Position numbers and translations under genes: made by a program | Shown: positions 54,955 to 64,000 of the stretch, piece by piece | Layout of the letters: each line of letters begins with the position of its first letter | Position numbering within the stretch: the stretch's first letter is position 1 | From: Morinoia aosen | Lineage: Eukaryota; Arthropoda; Malacostraca; Amphipoda; Talitridae | Length of the DNA stretch: 64,000 nt | Direction of reading: 5' to 3' | NCBI GenBank assembly: GCA_030386875.1 | Contig: CM059568.1 | Coordinates: 30,436,120-30,500,119, forward strand | Notes under the pieces: model-generated | Databases searched by the model: none | Told to the model about the DNA's origin: nothing | Seen by the model: the letters and a program-made list of their open reading frames with translations, nothing else

Positions 54955-55380
54955 GGTAATTACATCAAAATAAACAATTTTTCATCTATGCACTTTTTGT
55001 GGCATATGAGTATTTAACAAGCTATAGTGGTAAATTACTGACTGCAACTCCAGTATTTGAAGCGGGAAGTAATTCAAGGAGCGCGTCGGACGGCAACACT
55101 GCAATGCCGTCTCGCTTCCAGCGCGATCGTCAAGACAAAACCAAACCTACCGTTATACCTCGTTAAATACTCGTTTGACGAAAAAAGCGTATGGAAGAAA
55201 AGTTGTTTATTTCGAAGTTATTACCATGATTCAAGCAACAAAATTCGAAAATCGATGAGTAGCTGTTTATTCACGCGCATTTGTCATCAAAGACGAAAAT
55301 TAACATACCGCTATAACTCTGTAAATACTCATTTGCCCCAAAAAGTCCATCGAAGAAAAGTTATTTTGATGTAATTGATG
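54955..55380. mobile_element. Palindromic MITE family, copy D
   Basis: Colinear with copy B: left arm ATCAAAATAAACAATTTTTC, loop with TTTGAAGCGGGAAGTAATTC and TCTCGCTTCCAGCGCG, then two right arms around TGATTCAAGCAACAAAATTCG. Confidence 0.85.
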
Positions 55381-55436
55381 CGTTTTAGGCAAGATTTTTT
55401 TCAAAATTTGATTATTTGCATCTCAGTAATATTAAC

Positions 55437-55905
55437 CCCTTATTCCAACCCGTCCTCTAAATGCAATCATACTCTTGTCAATGACAAGATCTGGTCCTGA
55501 TTTGTAAGCTTCCTGGTATTTACTACACATCATATTGACAAGAGGTCAAACTTTGTGTAGCTTGTCTTGCTGAGAAAGTGCTCCAGCATTGTTGTTGAAA
55601 TGAACCAATCTTAGCAACATTTGAAACCTGTCTTGAGACATCACTTGGGGTGCAAATTGCTCTTCATAGAGGGCTCTTTTAGACCAATAGAGTAGTACCT
55701 GTTTATTGGGAGCAAGTCCCATGTATATTAAAAGTCCAATGAACTTACTAAGTTCAATGGGTGTGGTGTCTTTCCAATCTTTCAATGCAGATGTACAAGT
55801 TATTGTTGCATTGGCAATACATTGAGAAACATATCCATTAGTTTCACATATGATGTGATTGAACACATCATTGCTAATGTGTCGTGGTTCCATTCTTTTA
55901 CCACT
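55437..55905 (-). pseudogene. piggyBac transposase fragment (central DDE_Tnp_1_7 region)
   Basis: Minus strand: RHISNDVFNHIICETNGYV, IELSKFIGLLIYMGLAPNKQ, YWSKRALYEEQFAPQVMSQD, RFQMLLRLVHFNNN, a stop after HKV, then PLVNMMCSKYQEAY and DLVIDKSMIAFRGR with the first catalytic Asp. It breaks off at TTAACCCCTTATTCC (about 55.43 kb). Confidence 0.88.
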
Positions 55906-55929
55906 GATGTCACATCATTTCGTCGTTGC

Positions 55930-57200
55930 GGAGGCATATTTCAGATGTAATTTATTCGTTTCCTATTGTCGTGATGTTTGATCACATCACTTTAATATAT
56001 TTTGATAAATAAGACGTGACATTAATGCCCTCGCCTTGATTCAAATTAATCAATAGTCTATAACTGCTGCCACCACCCAAATGTATGGGACTTTGTTTTT
56101 ATATGAAATCAATTGATCAGGATGATTTAGGTAACGTATTTCATGCCTCGAATGCCTTGTCTCTCATTCCCTCAACGCAGGAGAATGATACACAATCGTA
56201 AACTACATGGTAAATTTACTTCCTAAGAATCAGTTAGGTGCGCAACACAAATATCAGCTAAAGAATTCACTACATAAACTTCACTTGCTTCATCAGAACA
56301 TAATGATAATCTGCGTTACGGACTAAGATATTAATAAGGAAAGGTTTCACAAATGATCGCGATAAAGAAAGAACACTCATCTTAGAGAAAGGTGGAGATG
56401 TGCCTTGACTGGCAGTCACGGTGCCGGGCTTGGGCGCTAGTGTAACCCAGAAGAGAATGTGGCGTCACATTCTGGTGCCTCAGTGCAGCTCGATGCGTCA
56501 CAAATAATAGGCAGGTCGTTAGCCGTATAAACAATAGTTCGGGAGGACTATCTTTCGCAGATCTCGTTCAACTAATGAAGTTCAGATTGATTATGAACCG
56601 ATATTACATGGAGGCTTGTAGCATCAGCCGCACGCCGGCACCCTAAGGCGTGGCCTTTTATTCTCACGACACTGACATAGACGTTGCTCTTGCCGTGGGT
56701 GGTGCCTAACTCATGAAACAGTTCAGGATGAATAGCCCCCACAGGTCACTTTATAGATCAGGCGCTCACTGGCTTCGTCGTATTTAATTATTATGTGAGT
56801 TTGTGGCACTGGCGCCCACACCCGAAGGTGCGGCCGAAGATTTTAACGACACGACGCAGATGTTGCTCTTCTCGTGGGTGGTGCCTCACTGACTCACCGC
56901 TCTAGGCTCTACGCGAGCGATCGCATGAAGTCTACAACCGCACCCAAATGCCCGATTGTACGTCGATCGATCGAATAACAAAGTCGTTCAAACATATATG
57001 GAAATATGCCTAACTGAATCAATAACATCCCTATTAATTCTTATTATGAAATATGCTATACACAACAAGAAATATATTCCTAGGAAATAGAAGAAATACT
57101 AATTGGAGTTACATGGAATAGCGGAAGATGGCAATTCCTCTCGGTTGTCGGGAGACCTCGACGTAACGCGTTCGAAACGATGAGATTGGTCTCGAACTCC
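55930..57200. other. Insertion splitting the piggyBac gene, with a duplicated ~90-bp motif
   Basis: 56629-56712 and 56808-56896 are imperfect direct repeats (GGTGCGGCC..., GTTGCTCTTCTCGTGGGTGG). Both contain GTGGGTGGTGCCT. AATGTGGCGTCACATTCTGG at 56.46 kb is palindromic. It may be an LTR-type insertion; its ends were not defined and no gene is seen. Confidence 0.45.
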
Positions 57201-57229
57201 CTTGATATTTGACGCGTTGTTCCGTTGGC

Positions 57230-57690
57230 AATTCGCGACAAAGATGGAATATCTTCTCAAGTATGATGGTTGACGTATTTCTCTTTACAGCACAAAAAAG
57301 ATCTTCTTGGACGCGCAGATTGAAGAATCATTACAAAAGAATAGATTGTGAAAAGATCAATCGGCTTTGGTTTCCCATTTTCTGGATCAATGGTAGGTTG
57401 TAGACTCATTTCTTTCTTTCTGGTAAAAAAAAAATGATCGTGTTGATGCAGCTACAAGCTTCCAATTGGGTTGCACAGCTTTGGCTTCTGAGTTAGTGCT
57501 ATTATCAAAATTTTCATCATCTAACACGTCATCGGCTTCTTCCTCTTCATACGAATCATCTGAAGATGAGCCATTTTTGAACGGACTCATCACTTTTATC
57601 AAGTAAGAATTCACTTTCTGATGATTCATCTTCATCATCCTCATCCATAACTGCAGCTTTTTTCTGCCCGTAGAAAGTTGCACTATTCAT
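57230..57690 (-). pseudogene. piggyBac transposase fragment (acidic N-terminus)
   Basis: Minus strand ATG near 57690, then a Glu/Asp/Ser-rich stretch (MDEDDEDESSESE), a frame change near 57.59 kb to SSSDDSYEEEEADDVLDDEN, and NWKLVAAS. Such acidic leaders are usual in piggyBac transposases. A further frame change leads to IDPENGKPKPIDLF. Confidence 0.6.
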
Positions 57691-57727
57691 TTCTGAAAAA
57701 AAATATGGGATCTGAGTTATAAGAATA

Positions 57728-58294
57728 CAGTCAACCCTCGAATAGACGGACTACTAGGGGGGGGAAGGGTGGTCCGGATTAGCCGATTGTCCGGAATAAC
57801 TGATATGCCTATATATTTTTCACTCCATATTCAAGACATATTTGCTACAGATGCACCTGCCTCTAATTTTCTTATCATTTCTAGTTCCTGGGTCACAGAT
57901 AATGTCACTTTTTTCCTTAATGCTCCTCTTAGGAAAATTATCAAATATGATGTCAAAACCTATGTCAACAAAGAAAATGCATCCTAAGCTTTGAATGCAG
58001 TGCACTTATCCTATCGTTAGTTCTTGACGACATGGTGAAAAACAGAAATTTCAATTATGCTTAAAACACAGAAATATTCACTGAAAAGTCACAGCAACAC
58101 AGCACTATCATTTGAATATGGTGGGGGTAAACAAACTGAATTATGGTGGGAGCGGTGGCGGCCGATGCGCGTGCCATCCATTGGCAACTTTCGTCACTAA
58201 TGCCAGTAACGCGGACAACTCCCCTTTACTGCGGACGACGTCCATCGTTTCCGATATCCGAATTACCGTGGTCCGTCTTATCGAGGGTTGACTG
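57728..58294. mobile_element. Tigger/pogo-like MITE
   Basis: TA then CAGTCAACCCTCGAATAGACGGAC on the left and GTCCGTCTTATCGAGGGTTGACTG on the right, inverted with few mismatches. The right flank is GG, not TA. Inside, 57935-58015 resembles 59230-59325. Confidence 0.85.
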
Positions 58295-59219
58295 GGTTGT
58301 ATAGACTGGGTTGAGGGTTGTATACTAGCTTATTACCCATATCAAGATACATTGTTAGGAAGATGATATATATTATTTCAATTTTTGCAAGAAATAGGCA
58401 CAGCTCAACCGTAGGTACCCAAAAAATCAGTGCACCATATTTGTAACACAACGTATCACAGCCAATTCACCTAAGCTGGATCTACGTAGTGGACCAATAC
58501 AGTACCAAAGAGATGTGGTACAATACTTTCCCACTTCCAATGCTGCAAGATTTTCTCGGCGCTGGTACGTTGTGTTACAAAAATATCCCACGGGTTTTCT
58601 CTCAACAACATGTCCAGTCTAATGTACATAGAGCCACTCGCCTATCGCAGCAACGGTTGGTGCCAAACTGATTTGAGAAGTGAAATTTGTTCCTGTCTGT
58701 TAAGGAAGTTTGGCATATGAGCAATCACAGTCAACATGTTAACATATTGGTATTCAGTTTCATTCACCTAGTTACAATAGGACTGCTTGTAGACCACCAT
58801 GAAAAATTTGGTCAAGTTTTGAATGAGTTATAGAGTGAAAGAGTTTCTGCCTTCACTGTAGCAACAGCCTGGAGTAGAGCCCTCGTCTGTATGATTCTCA
58901 AACCTTACGTGATGCCGTGTGGGGAACTTTATTTGTTCAAAAAGCAATGAAAATATAGAAAATAGCGGTAGCCTAATAGCCAATGAAATCTGAAACAGAA
59001 ACAAGCTTTTACCAAAGCAAACTTCTACAAATCATACAGCATATTTATGTTGGAAACGTACTTGAAAAATTTTTCTATGTTGAGAATGTGTTTGTGTTAT
59101 TCACAATAAAACAAAAAATCACTACCAGAACTCGTTACAGTGTCATACAATGTGTATGAAAGTATAAACCTATGCAATATAGGTTTGGTTGTCAAACACT
59201 GCTAATATTTTTAGCATCT
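58295..59219. other. About 0.9 kb without a recognisable gene
   Basis: AT-rich, stops in all frames, nothing recognised. Confidence 0.5.
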
Positions 59220-59330
59220 TTAATTTATCTAGCAGGAAAATTGTCAAATATGGTGTCAAAACCTATGACAACAAAGATGATGCCTCCTAAGCTTTGAATG
59301 CAGTGCACTTATCCTATTTGTTCTCACAAT
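59220..59330 (+). repeat. Second copy of an internal segment of the Tigger-like MITE
   Basis: AGGAAAATTGTCAAATATGG...TGAATGCAGTGCACTTATCC matches 57.93-58.01 kb closely; both read as [R/S]RKI[I/V]KY.VKTY.NK..AS then a stop. This may be the tail of a lost coding region. Confidence 0.7.
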
Positions 59331-59344
59331 TTTTATGCCACCCG

Positions 59345-60083
59345 TAGTGATGTACCGATACCATTGTTTTTGGTTGAAGCCGATGCCCGTTTTTTGGCTG
59401 ATACCGATACTCCGATACTTGGAAATACAGATAATTTTACAATTATATTAATATAAAACCGTTATTAGCTCTGCATGGGTGTTATAATGAAATTATTTAC
59501 TAATATATCTAATATTATAACAATATTGACAATAAAGTTTTTGATTAGGAATAATAAAACTGCTTATGCTATGTTAATTTTATTGTTGAGAAAAAATAAC
59601 AAAATCAAATACATTCAATAGTGAATTATTTAAAATGTACTTAATGTGCCCAAAAACTTTAAATGAACCTTAAACTTTATTTCATTGGTTTGATTTTTTG
59701 TTAGGCTGTTCCATGCATTAAGCAATGGAAGTTGGGCCAAACTATATAGGATTGAGTTGTAAAAGTAAAATAATTTTATGTTGCTACTGTGTTTTAACTA
59801 TTCAAGCTACACAGCTTTCACTTACTGACCGTACGTGACTCATCGGGAATTTGAAGTAGTTAACTCAGTTACCGGGCCTGAATAAATACTGTAATTCAAC
59901 AGTTAGCTAACTAATTTACTTGGTATGAATAGGCTGTTTATTTAATTATACTTTTACTTTCACGATTTATGACCTTTTTATGATAAAATAAGTGTTATTG
60001 GAAAGTATCGGCCAGATTTTGCCAATACCGATACCAGTAAAAATGACCAATACTGCCGATAACGATACATCGGTACATCACTA
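59345..60083. mobile_element. hAT-like MITE (739 bp)
   Basis: The termini TAGTGATGTACCGAT and ATCGGTACATCACTA are perfect 15-bp inverted repeats of a type common in hAT elements; subterminal GATACCGATACT...GCCGATAACGATA repeats are present. Inside is AT-rich with no gene. An 8-bp duplication was not clear. Confidence 0.88.
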
Positions 60084-61701
60084 AATTAAATTGCTGATAA
60101 ATGATGTGTGGGCCCCCCAAAATTTTTGGCTGGCTGCACCACTGAACTGTGCATACGAGTTTGGTTGAATAAAAAATTAATTTTTATCTTCCAAGACTCA
60201 ACAAGCTCTTGTAAGTCACAGCTTTTATGTCAATAACATAGACTACTTTCTTCTTCAACTTTTTTCTTGTTTCATGAACTTCTTTCTTAGCTTACTGTTT
60301 CTGTGCACTTTGTGCAGAGATTCTGCATTTCCTCAATTCCATACTAAATGGTGCCTTCCTCTTTCCTCTCTTAGAATATCTTTGTTGTGGTTAAGGGAGG
60401 CTAAAACTTTTTTATATAATAATAATAGTTTCAATAACATAGTATCAAATTTTTGCTCTAAATGCAAATATTTTCAACTTTTGCTGTGCTTCACTCAACA
60501 GTGAGAGGAAGCTGAGAATGATTTTTGAAAGATTCGTCCGGATTTTGGAAAAAGACAAAGTTGGATAGCGTATCAAACGCGCCAGTAGTCAGAGACTCAG
60601 AGTTGAGGTACATTCATGATAAGTGTTTTGCTGGTCTCTCTTTGTTCTAAGATGTTTTTATTTTCTTGAATATTTTGATTAAGCTCATAGAACTTGAATG
60701 ATTGATTACTATCAAAGGAGAAAGGTACAAAATATTGTGGTCATTGTTTTGCATATTATGCAATTTAATTTTCAGACCAATTTATAGGAGCACAATAATT
60801 AAACTTTGTTGCAATTACTGAGGATTAAACTAACTTATCTAATCTAAGCAATCATTTAAACCCAAATGAGTGGGTAAGTTATTTCAAGGCACTGCTGAAT
60901 TTTTGTAATCCATAGTTGTATTATCTTTAACAAAAAAATTAGCTCTTCAGTTTGTTTAGCTTTTATTTTAGTTTAAACACTTGGTTTGTTAGGTGCATTA
61001 GAGAATATTTAGTTGGTTTCTAAGGCTGAGATCCTTATTTTAGTTTAGTTGACTTCCTGATTGAATTAGCTTTTTGATTTAGCTAGCTATTCAGTGCAGT
61101 ATCACACTCTCTTTTAATTCAGCCTACAGTCAACTGCTCACACTACTTGGGCAAGTTCTCAGTGTAGACACTCGCTAGATGCTGATGAAATGAGTGTGTG
61201 CTTGCTTTGTAAACTGCACAGTAGCTGAAGTAAATTTATCATCAAATAAGTAACAGTGGTGGATATCAACTTCTTTTTAAATAAATAAACACAGTATTGG
61301 ATTTCTTGTAGAATAACTGAGACGTGTAAAAAAATCTATTAAAGGGAAAGAAAAGTACTGTACATGTATATGAGCTCACTCAGGCAGTTGGCTATTATTA
61401 TTGCGAGAATGTATGTAAACCACCATTCTTAAATTCCTAGATCAAATGTGCATGCAAATCAAATCCATTTTAAAGAATGAAACTGAAATTGCTAGGCTTA
61501 CCTGATCAGGGCTTATTTGAAACTGGCCTGCAAATTCTGTTTTTCATTTTATGATTTTTGAGGAGAACTAAAATGCACTTGATCTCTGTTAGGTTTTCAT
61601 AATAGAAATTAATTATGGCTCAATCTGATGTGATTTATGTATTAGCAAGATTGGAATGGAGCTTCTTACAAGTTTTTATTTTATTGGTGTTTTTGTTTCA
61701 G
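60084..61701 (+). other. Putative host-gene upstream region and intron
   Basis: No transposon was recognised. 60.50-60.61 kb has GATAGCGTATCAAACGCGCC and ends AGAGTTGAG|GTACATTC, which could be an untranslated first exon. 61.69-61.70 kb has TTTTTGTTTCAG|AGTGG, a good acceptor. An intron of about 1.1 kb between them is an inference only. Confidence 0.35.
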
Positions 61702-61766
61702 AGTGGAATTTTTCTGTGTGTAAAATTTACATAATTCTTTCCTACTGAGTACATATCATAGCATCC

Positions 61767-62108
61767 ATGTCGAGAGATTTGAGGGAAAAACTTTTGGAAA
61801 TCAAAGGGCCTCCCAATTATATAGTGAGCAAAGGGAGAAGAAAAAGAGACTGGAATGAAATGGACTCGTATGATTATGAGAGTGGTGGCACCATGTATCA
61901 AGATAAGGAGTGGAGGCACACCAACCGTACTCGAGAAGTTTCCAACTCTTTTGATGATAGCGACCCTCTTTTTGATGCTTCAACTTCAAGAACCTCTGAC
62001 AAGATGTACAGCAGTCAAGAGAGGAGTCAGACATCCAAGGCTTCAGTTCATGCAAGACTTGGATTGAATACTGACAAGATACACCATTCAGATGACATTG
62101 AAGAAAAG
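61767..62108 (+). CDS. Host gene, first coding exon (unknown function)
   Basis: ATG 61767, 65 bases after a strong acceptor, opens 114 codons that end exactly at a donor, GAAGAAAAG|GTTTGT, in phase 0. The encoded protein is hydrophilic and low in hydrophobic blocks: SRDLREKLLEIKGPPNYIV, KGRRKRDWNEMDSYDYE, a Ser/Asp-rich middle, then ASVHARLGLNTDK. The VHARLG string and Arg/Ser/Asp-rich makeup recall nuclear mRNA-binding proteins, but I cannot name the family. The next exon would be to the right and was not found before the window ends. Confidence 0.55.
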
Positions 62109-62154
62109 GTTTGTACTTTCTTTGTTACTGATGTTGCTTCTGCTCACTTTGACT

Positions 62155-62215
62155 GGCCTTTTAAGCAGGGATGCACTGAAGTCCCTAAAATGCACCTTCA
62201 GTGCATTTAGGGAAC
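62155..62215. repeat. Compact double palindrome in the putative intron
   Basis: GCACTGAAG...CTTCAGTGC and TCCCTAAAATGCA...TGCATTTAGGGA interlock within about 50 bp. Confidence 0.75.
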
Positions 62216-62492
62216 TTAGTCATTCTTAGGAAGATGTAGGCTACATGAGGTACTGGCAGGGAAGGGGAATGGAAGCAATTTAATTTGAAGATTTGATTTC
62301 CCTGAGTTTTTTTATAGCTGTCTGGTTTAGTATGCAGAAATGGAAGTGAAGTTATAAATAAAATAATTATGAAAACAATAATACTCATTGTCTCTTCAAG
62401 ATTATCGATTTATATTAATTATTTTTAAATCTTAATTTCAATGGAGAAGCCTAACTACCTACCCCTTTCCATGTTATTCTATCTTAACTTAA

Positions 62493-63675
62493 GGACACCG
62501 TCTGGGTAAAAAAAAGTCCGTTATTTACAGATGGATTTTTCTGAAATTGTCACAGTAGGTGTGAAATGATGCATAGATCATTTGTTACCTGGACAAAATA
62601 TTTGTATCTGCTCTGGGTTTTTTTTTTATTCTCGAAAAATATGATAAAATAGGTTTTTTTTTAAAATCTATCTTCTACAATTTTGAAGTTACAAAACCAG
62701 TACTTCGTTTTTACATTGCTTATATGTCTATATAACCATACGCAATAGGGAATTTTGGTAACTTCTTTTTGTGGATTTTGGGAACTTTTTATAAAAAAGA
62801 TGACCTTTATTTCAATTTTTTTTCATGTCGTGTATTTTTCTAAATAATAGATGTATCAAAAAGTTCTGTTGCGTATGGATACACCTTGCTAAGCCCTATC
62901 GAATGGTATATAAACCATTCTTGTAGCTCTAAAATTGTGGAAGAAGATACATTTGAGAATCCAATTATCAAGTTTCCCTAAAAACGTGTTTTTTCACGTA
63001 AAAATTGTTTTTCTTCTTATCTTTTGAACTACTAAGTTTTCAACAATGAACTCTTGAGCTTTTGTAGCTTTTTTAAGCCCTTTTGATTGATATAATTTAC
63101 ATTGCTGTAGCTCTGGAACTCTGGCAAAAAATCAGCATCAAAAGACAATACATGCAGTTCTTCAAAACAACCACTTTTTTGAAAAAATGAAAAATTTTTG
63201 GATCAAAATACTTTTTTTTCAAGTCAACTCCTCTGTTTTGTAGCTCTTTTCAAGCCCTTTGGATTGTTGTGCTTGCCATAGCCGTAGCTATGATACTGCA
63301 GCTGTCATCGAGCTATGAATGAAAGCTGCGTTATCATAGATACGGCAGAACAGCTAAATTCTGAAATTGTCAAAAATTATAAAAAATATTTATTCAGGGT
63401 TGGAATGTTTCGTTTGAATAATGAAAGCACTTTGAGGAGCCCATGAACGAACTATATTGCCATTGCCACAGAGAAATGCCCTCAATTGACGCCCGATAAT
63501 GAGGGGGGAGGGTTCAAGGTCACGCCACCCCCATCGCTTTCCCCCCTCTGGGGGGCGTACCATTCGGAGTAGACGTAAGCGGGAAGTACCAATAAAAGCG
63601 CAAGAAAATCCTCTATAAGATGCATATAAAAACAGAAAATCAACACTAATCCCGATTTCTACCCAGACGGTGTCC
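62493..63675. mobile_element. Kolobok-like non-autonomous element, copy 2 (TTAA target duplication)
   Basis: Perfect 16-bp ends GGACACCGTCTGGGTA and TACCCAGACGGTGTCC are flanked by TTAA at 62489-62492 and 63676-63679. The inside has three to four irregular repeats of TAGCT[C/T]TTTT.AAGCCC.TT.GATTG...TGTAGCTCT, T-rich tracts, and a G-rich block at about 63.51 kb. No protein is encoded. It is inserted in the putative intron. Confidence 0.88.
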
Positions 63676-63679
63676 TTAA

Positions 63680-64000
63680 ACCAAACATGCAGTGTTTTGA
63701 CCTAAAAGCGTAAGAAATTATATATTTGACTATCTAGCACACATGCAGACGACCTCCATAGATAAATTTTGGTACTGGATTCAAGGTTGCTTGCCATGTT
63801 TTTTGTTTCTGCATGTCTTACAAAAAGGTTTAAATCTAAGTTTAACCCTTTAATGGTTTGCTCAACAAAATTGTCGAGGTATTTTAAGCCTAATAAAATA
63901 AATGAAATTGCAGTTACTCAATGTTTTCTCTTGTTCTGGCGGCTAAACAGAATTGTTACGCGTCAGGTAGGTGCAAAAAGTAGGCAATAGACGGCCCTGA
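63680..64000. other. Right edge, no gene recognised
   Basis: Intron-like AT-rich sequence; a 73-codon frame at 63769 has no features I can name. Confidence 0.4.

Overview
The window looks like a stretch of arthropod nuclear genome (probably an insect or arachnid; the species cannot be told from sequence alone). It is AT-rich, has long non-coding tracts and eukaryotic splice signals, and carries an animal transposon mix: BEL/Pao, Gmr1-like and CsRn1-like Ty3/gypsy, Jockey-like and CR1-like LINEs, Penelope, PIF/Harbinger with a MADF gene, Helitron, piggyBac, a TTAA-flanked Kolobok-like family, hAT-like and Tigger-like MITEs. I see no operons, CRISPR array, rRNA or convincing tRNA. Only one short stretch, an exon near 61.8-62.1 kb, looks like an ordinary host gene.

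Left part (1-12.4 kb): a minus-strand BEL/Pao element (5' LTR, gag-protease, pol running off the left edge) appears to sit inside a second, plus-strand BEL/Pao element whose pol is open for about 1,380 codons. A region with a 31-bp minisatellite follows, then a 5'-truncated plus-strand Jockey-like LINE, a scrap of CsRn1-type LTR, and the start of a minus-strand Jockey-like LINE.

Middle (12.4-33.8 kb): the minus-strand Jockey-like LINE (pieces at 33.8-32.9, 31.2-29.85 and 12.39-12.2 kb) is split by two insertions. One is a palindromic pair of Penelope fragments. The other is a 17.5-kb composite: a DNA transposon with terminal inverted repeats of about 1.6 kb per arm, an apparent 8-bp target duplication and no recognised transposase. 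It was itself invaded by two CR1-like LINEs, a PIF/Harbinger element, a SINE-like sequence and a complete but dead minus-strand Gmr1-like element. That Gmr1-like element encodes integrase before reverse transcriptase and carries a solo LTR of another family inside its RT.

Right part (33.8-64 kb): an AT/T-rich tract and a hAT-like end precede a decayed Helitron Rep-helicase gene, LTR-like relics, and about 3.6 kb with no genes. A young minus-strand CsRn1-like element follows (two 773-bp LTRs, intact pol, a canonical -1 slippery heptamer, but a nonsense codon in the gag zinc finger). Then comes a palindrome-rich zone with a recurrent MITE family, a fragmented minus-strand piggyBac transposase, two copies of a TTAA-bounded Kolobok-like non-autonomous family, Tigger-like and hAT-like MITEs, and the host-gene exon. 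The window is best read as a nest of transposons: the order of insertion can be worked out from which element interrupts which, and almost every reading frame belongs to a transposon.
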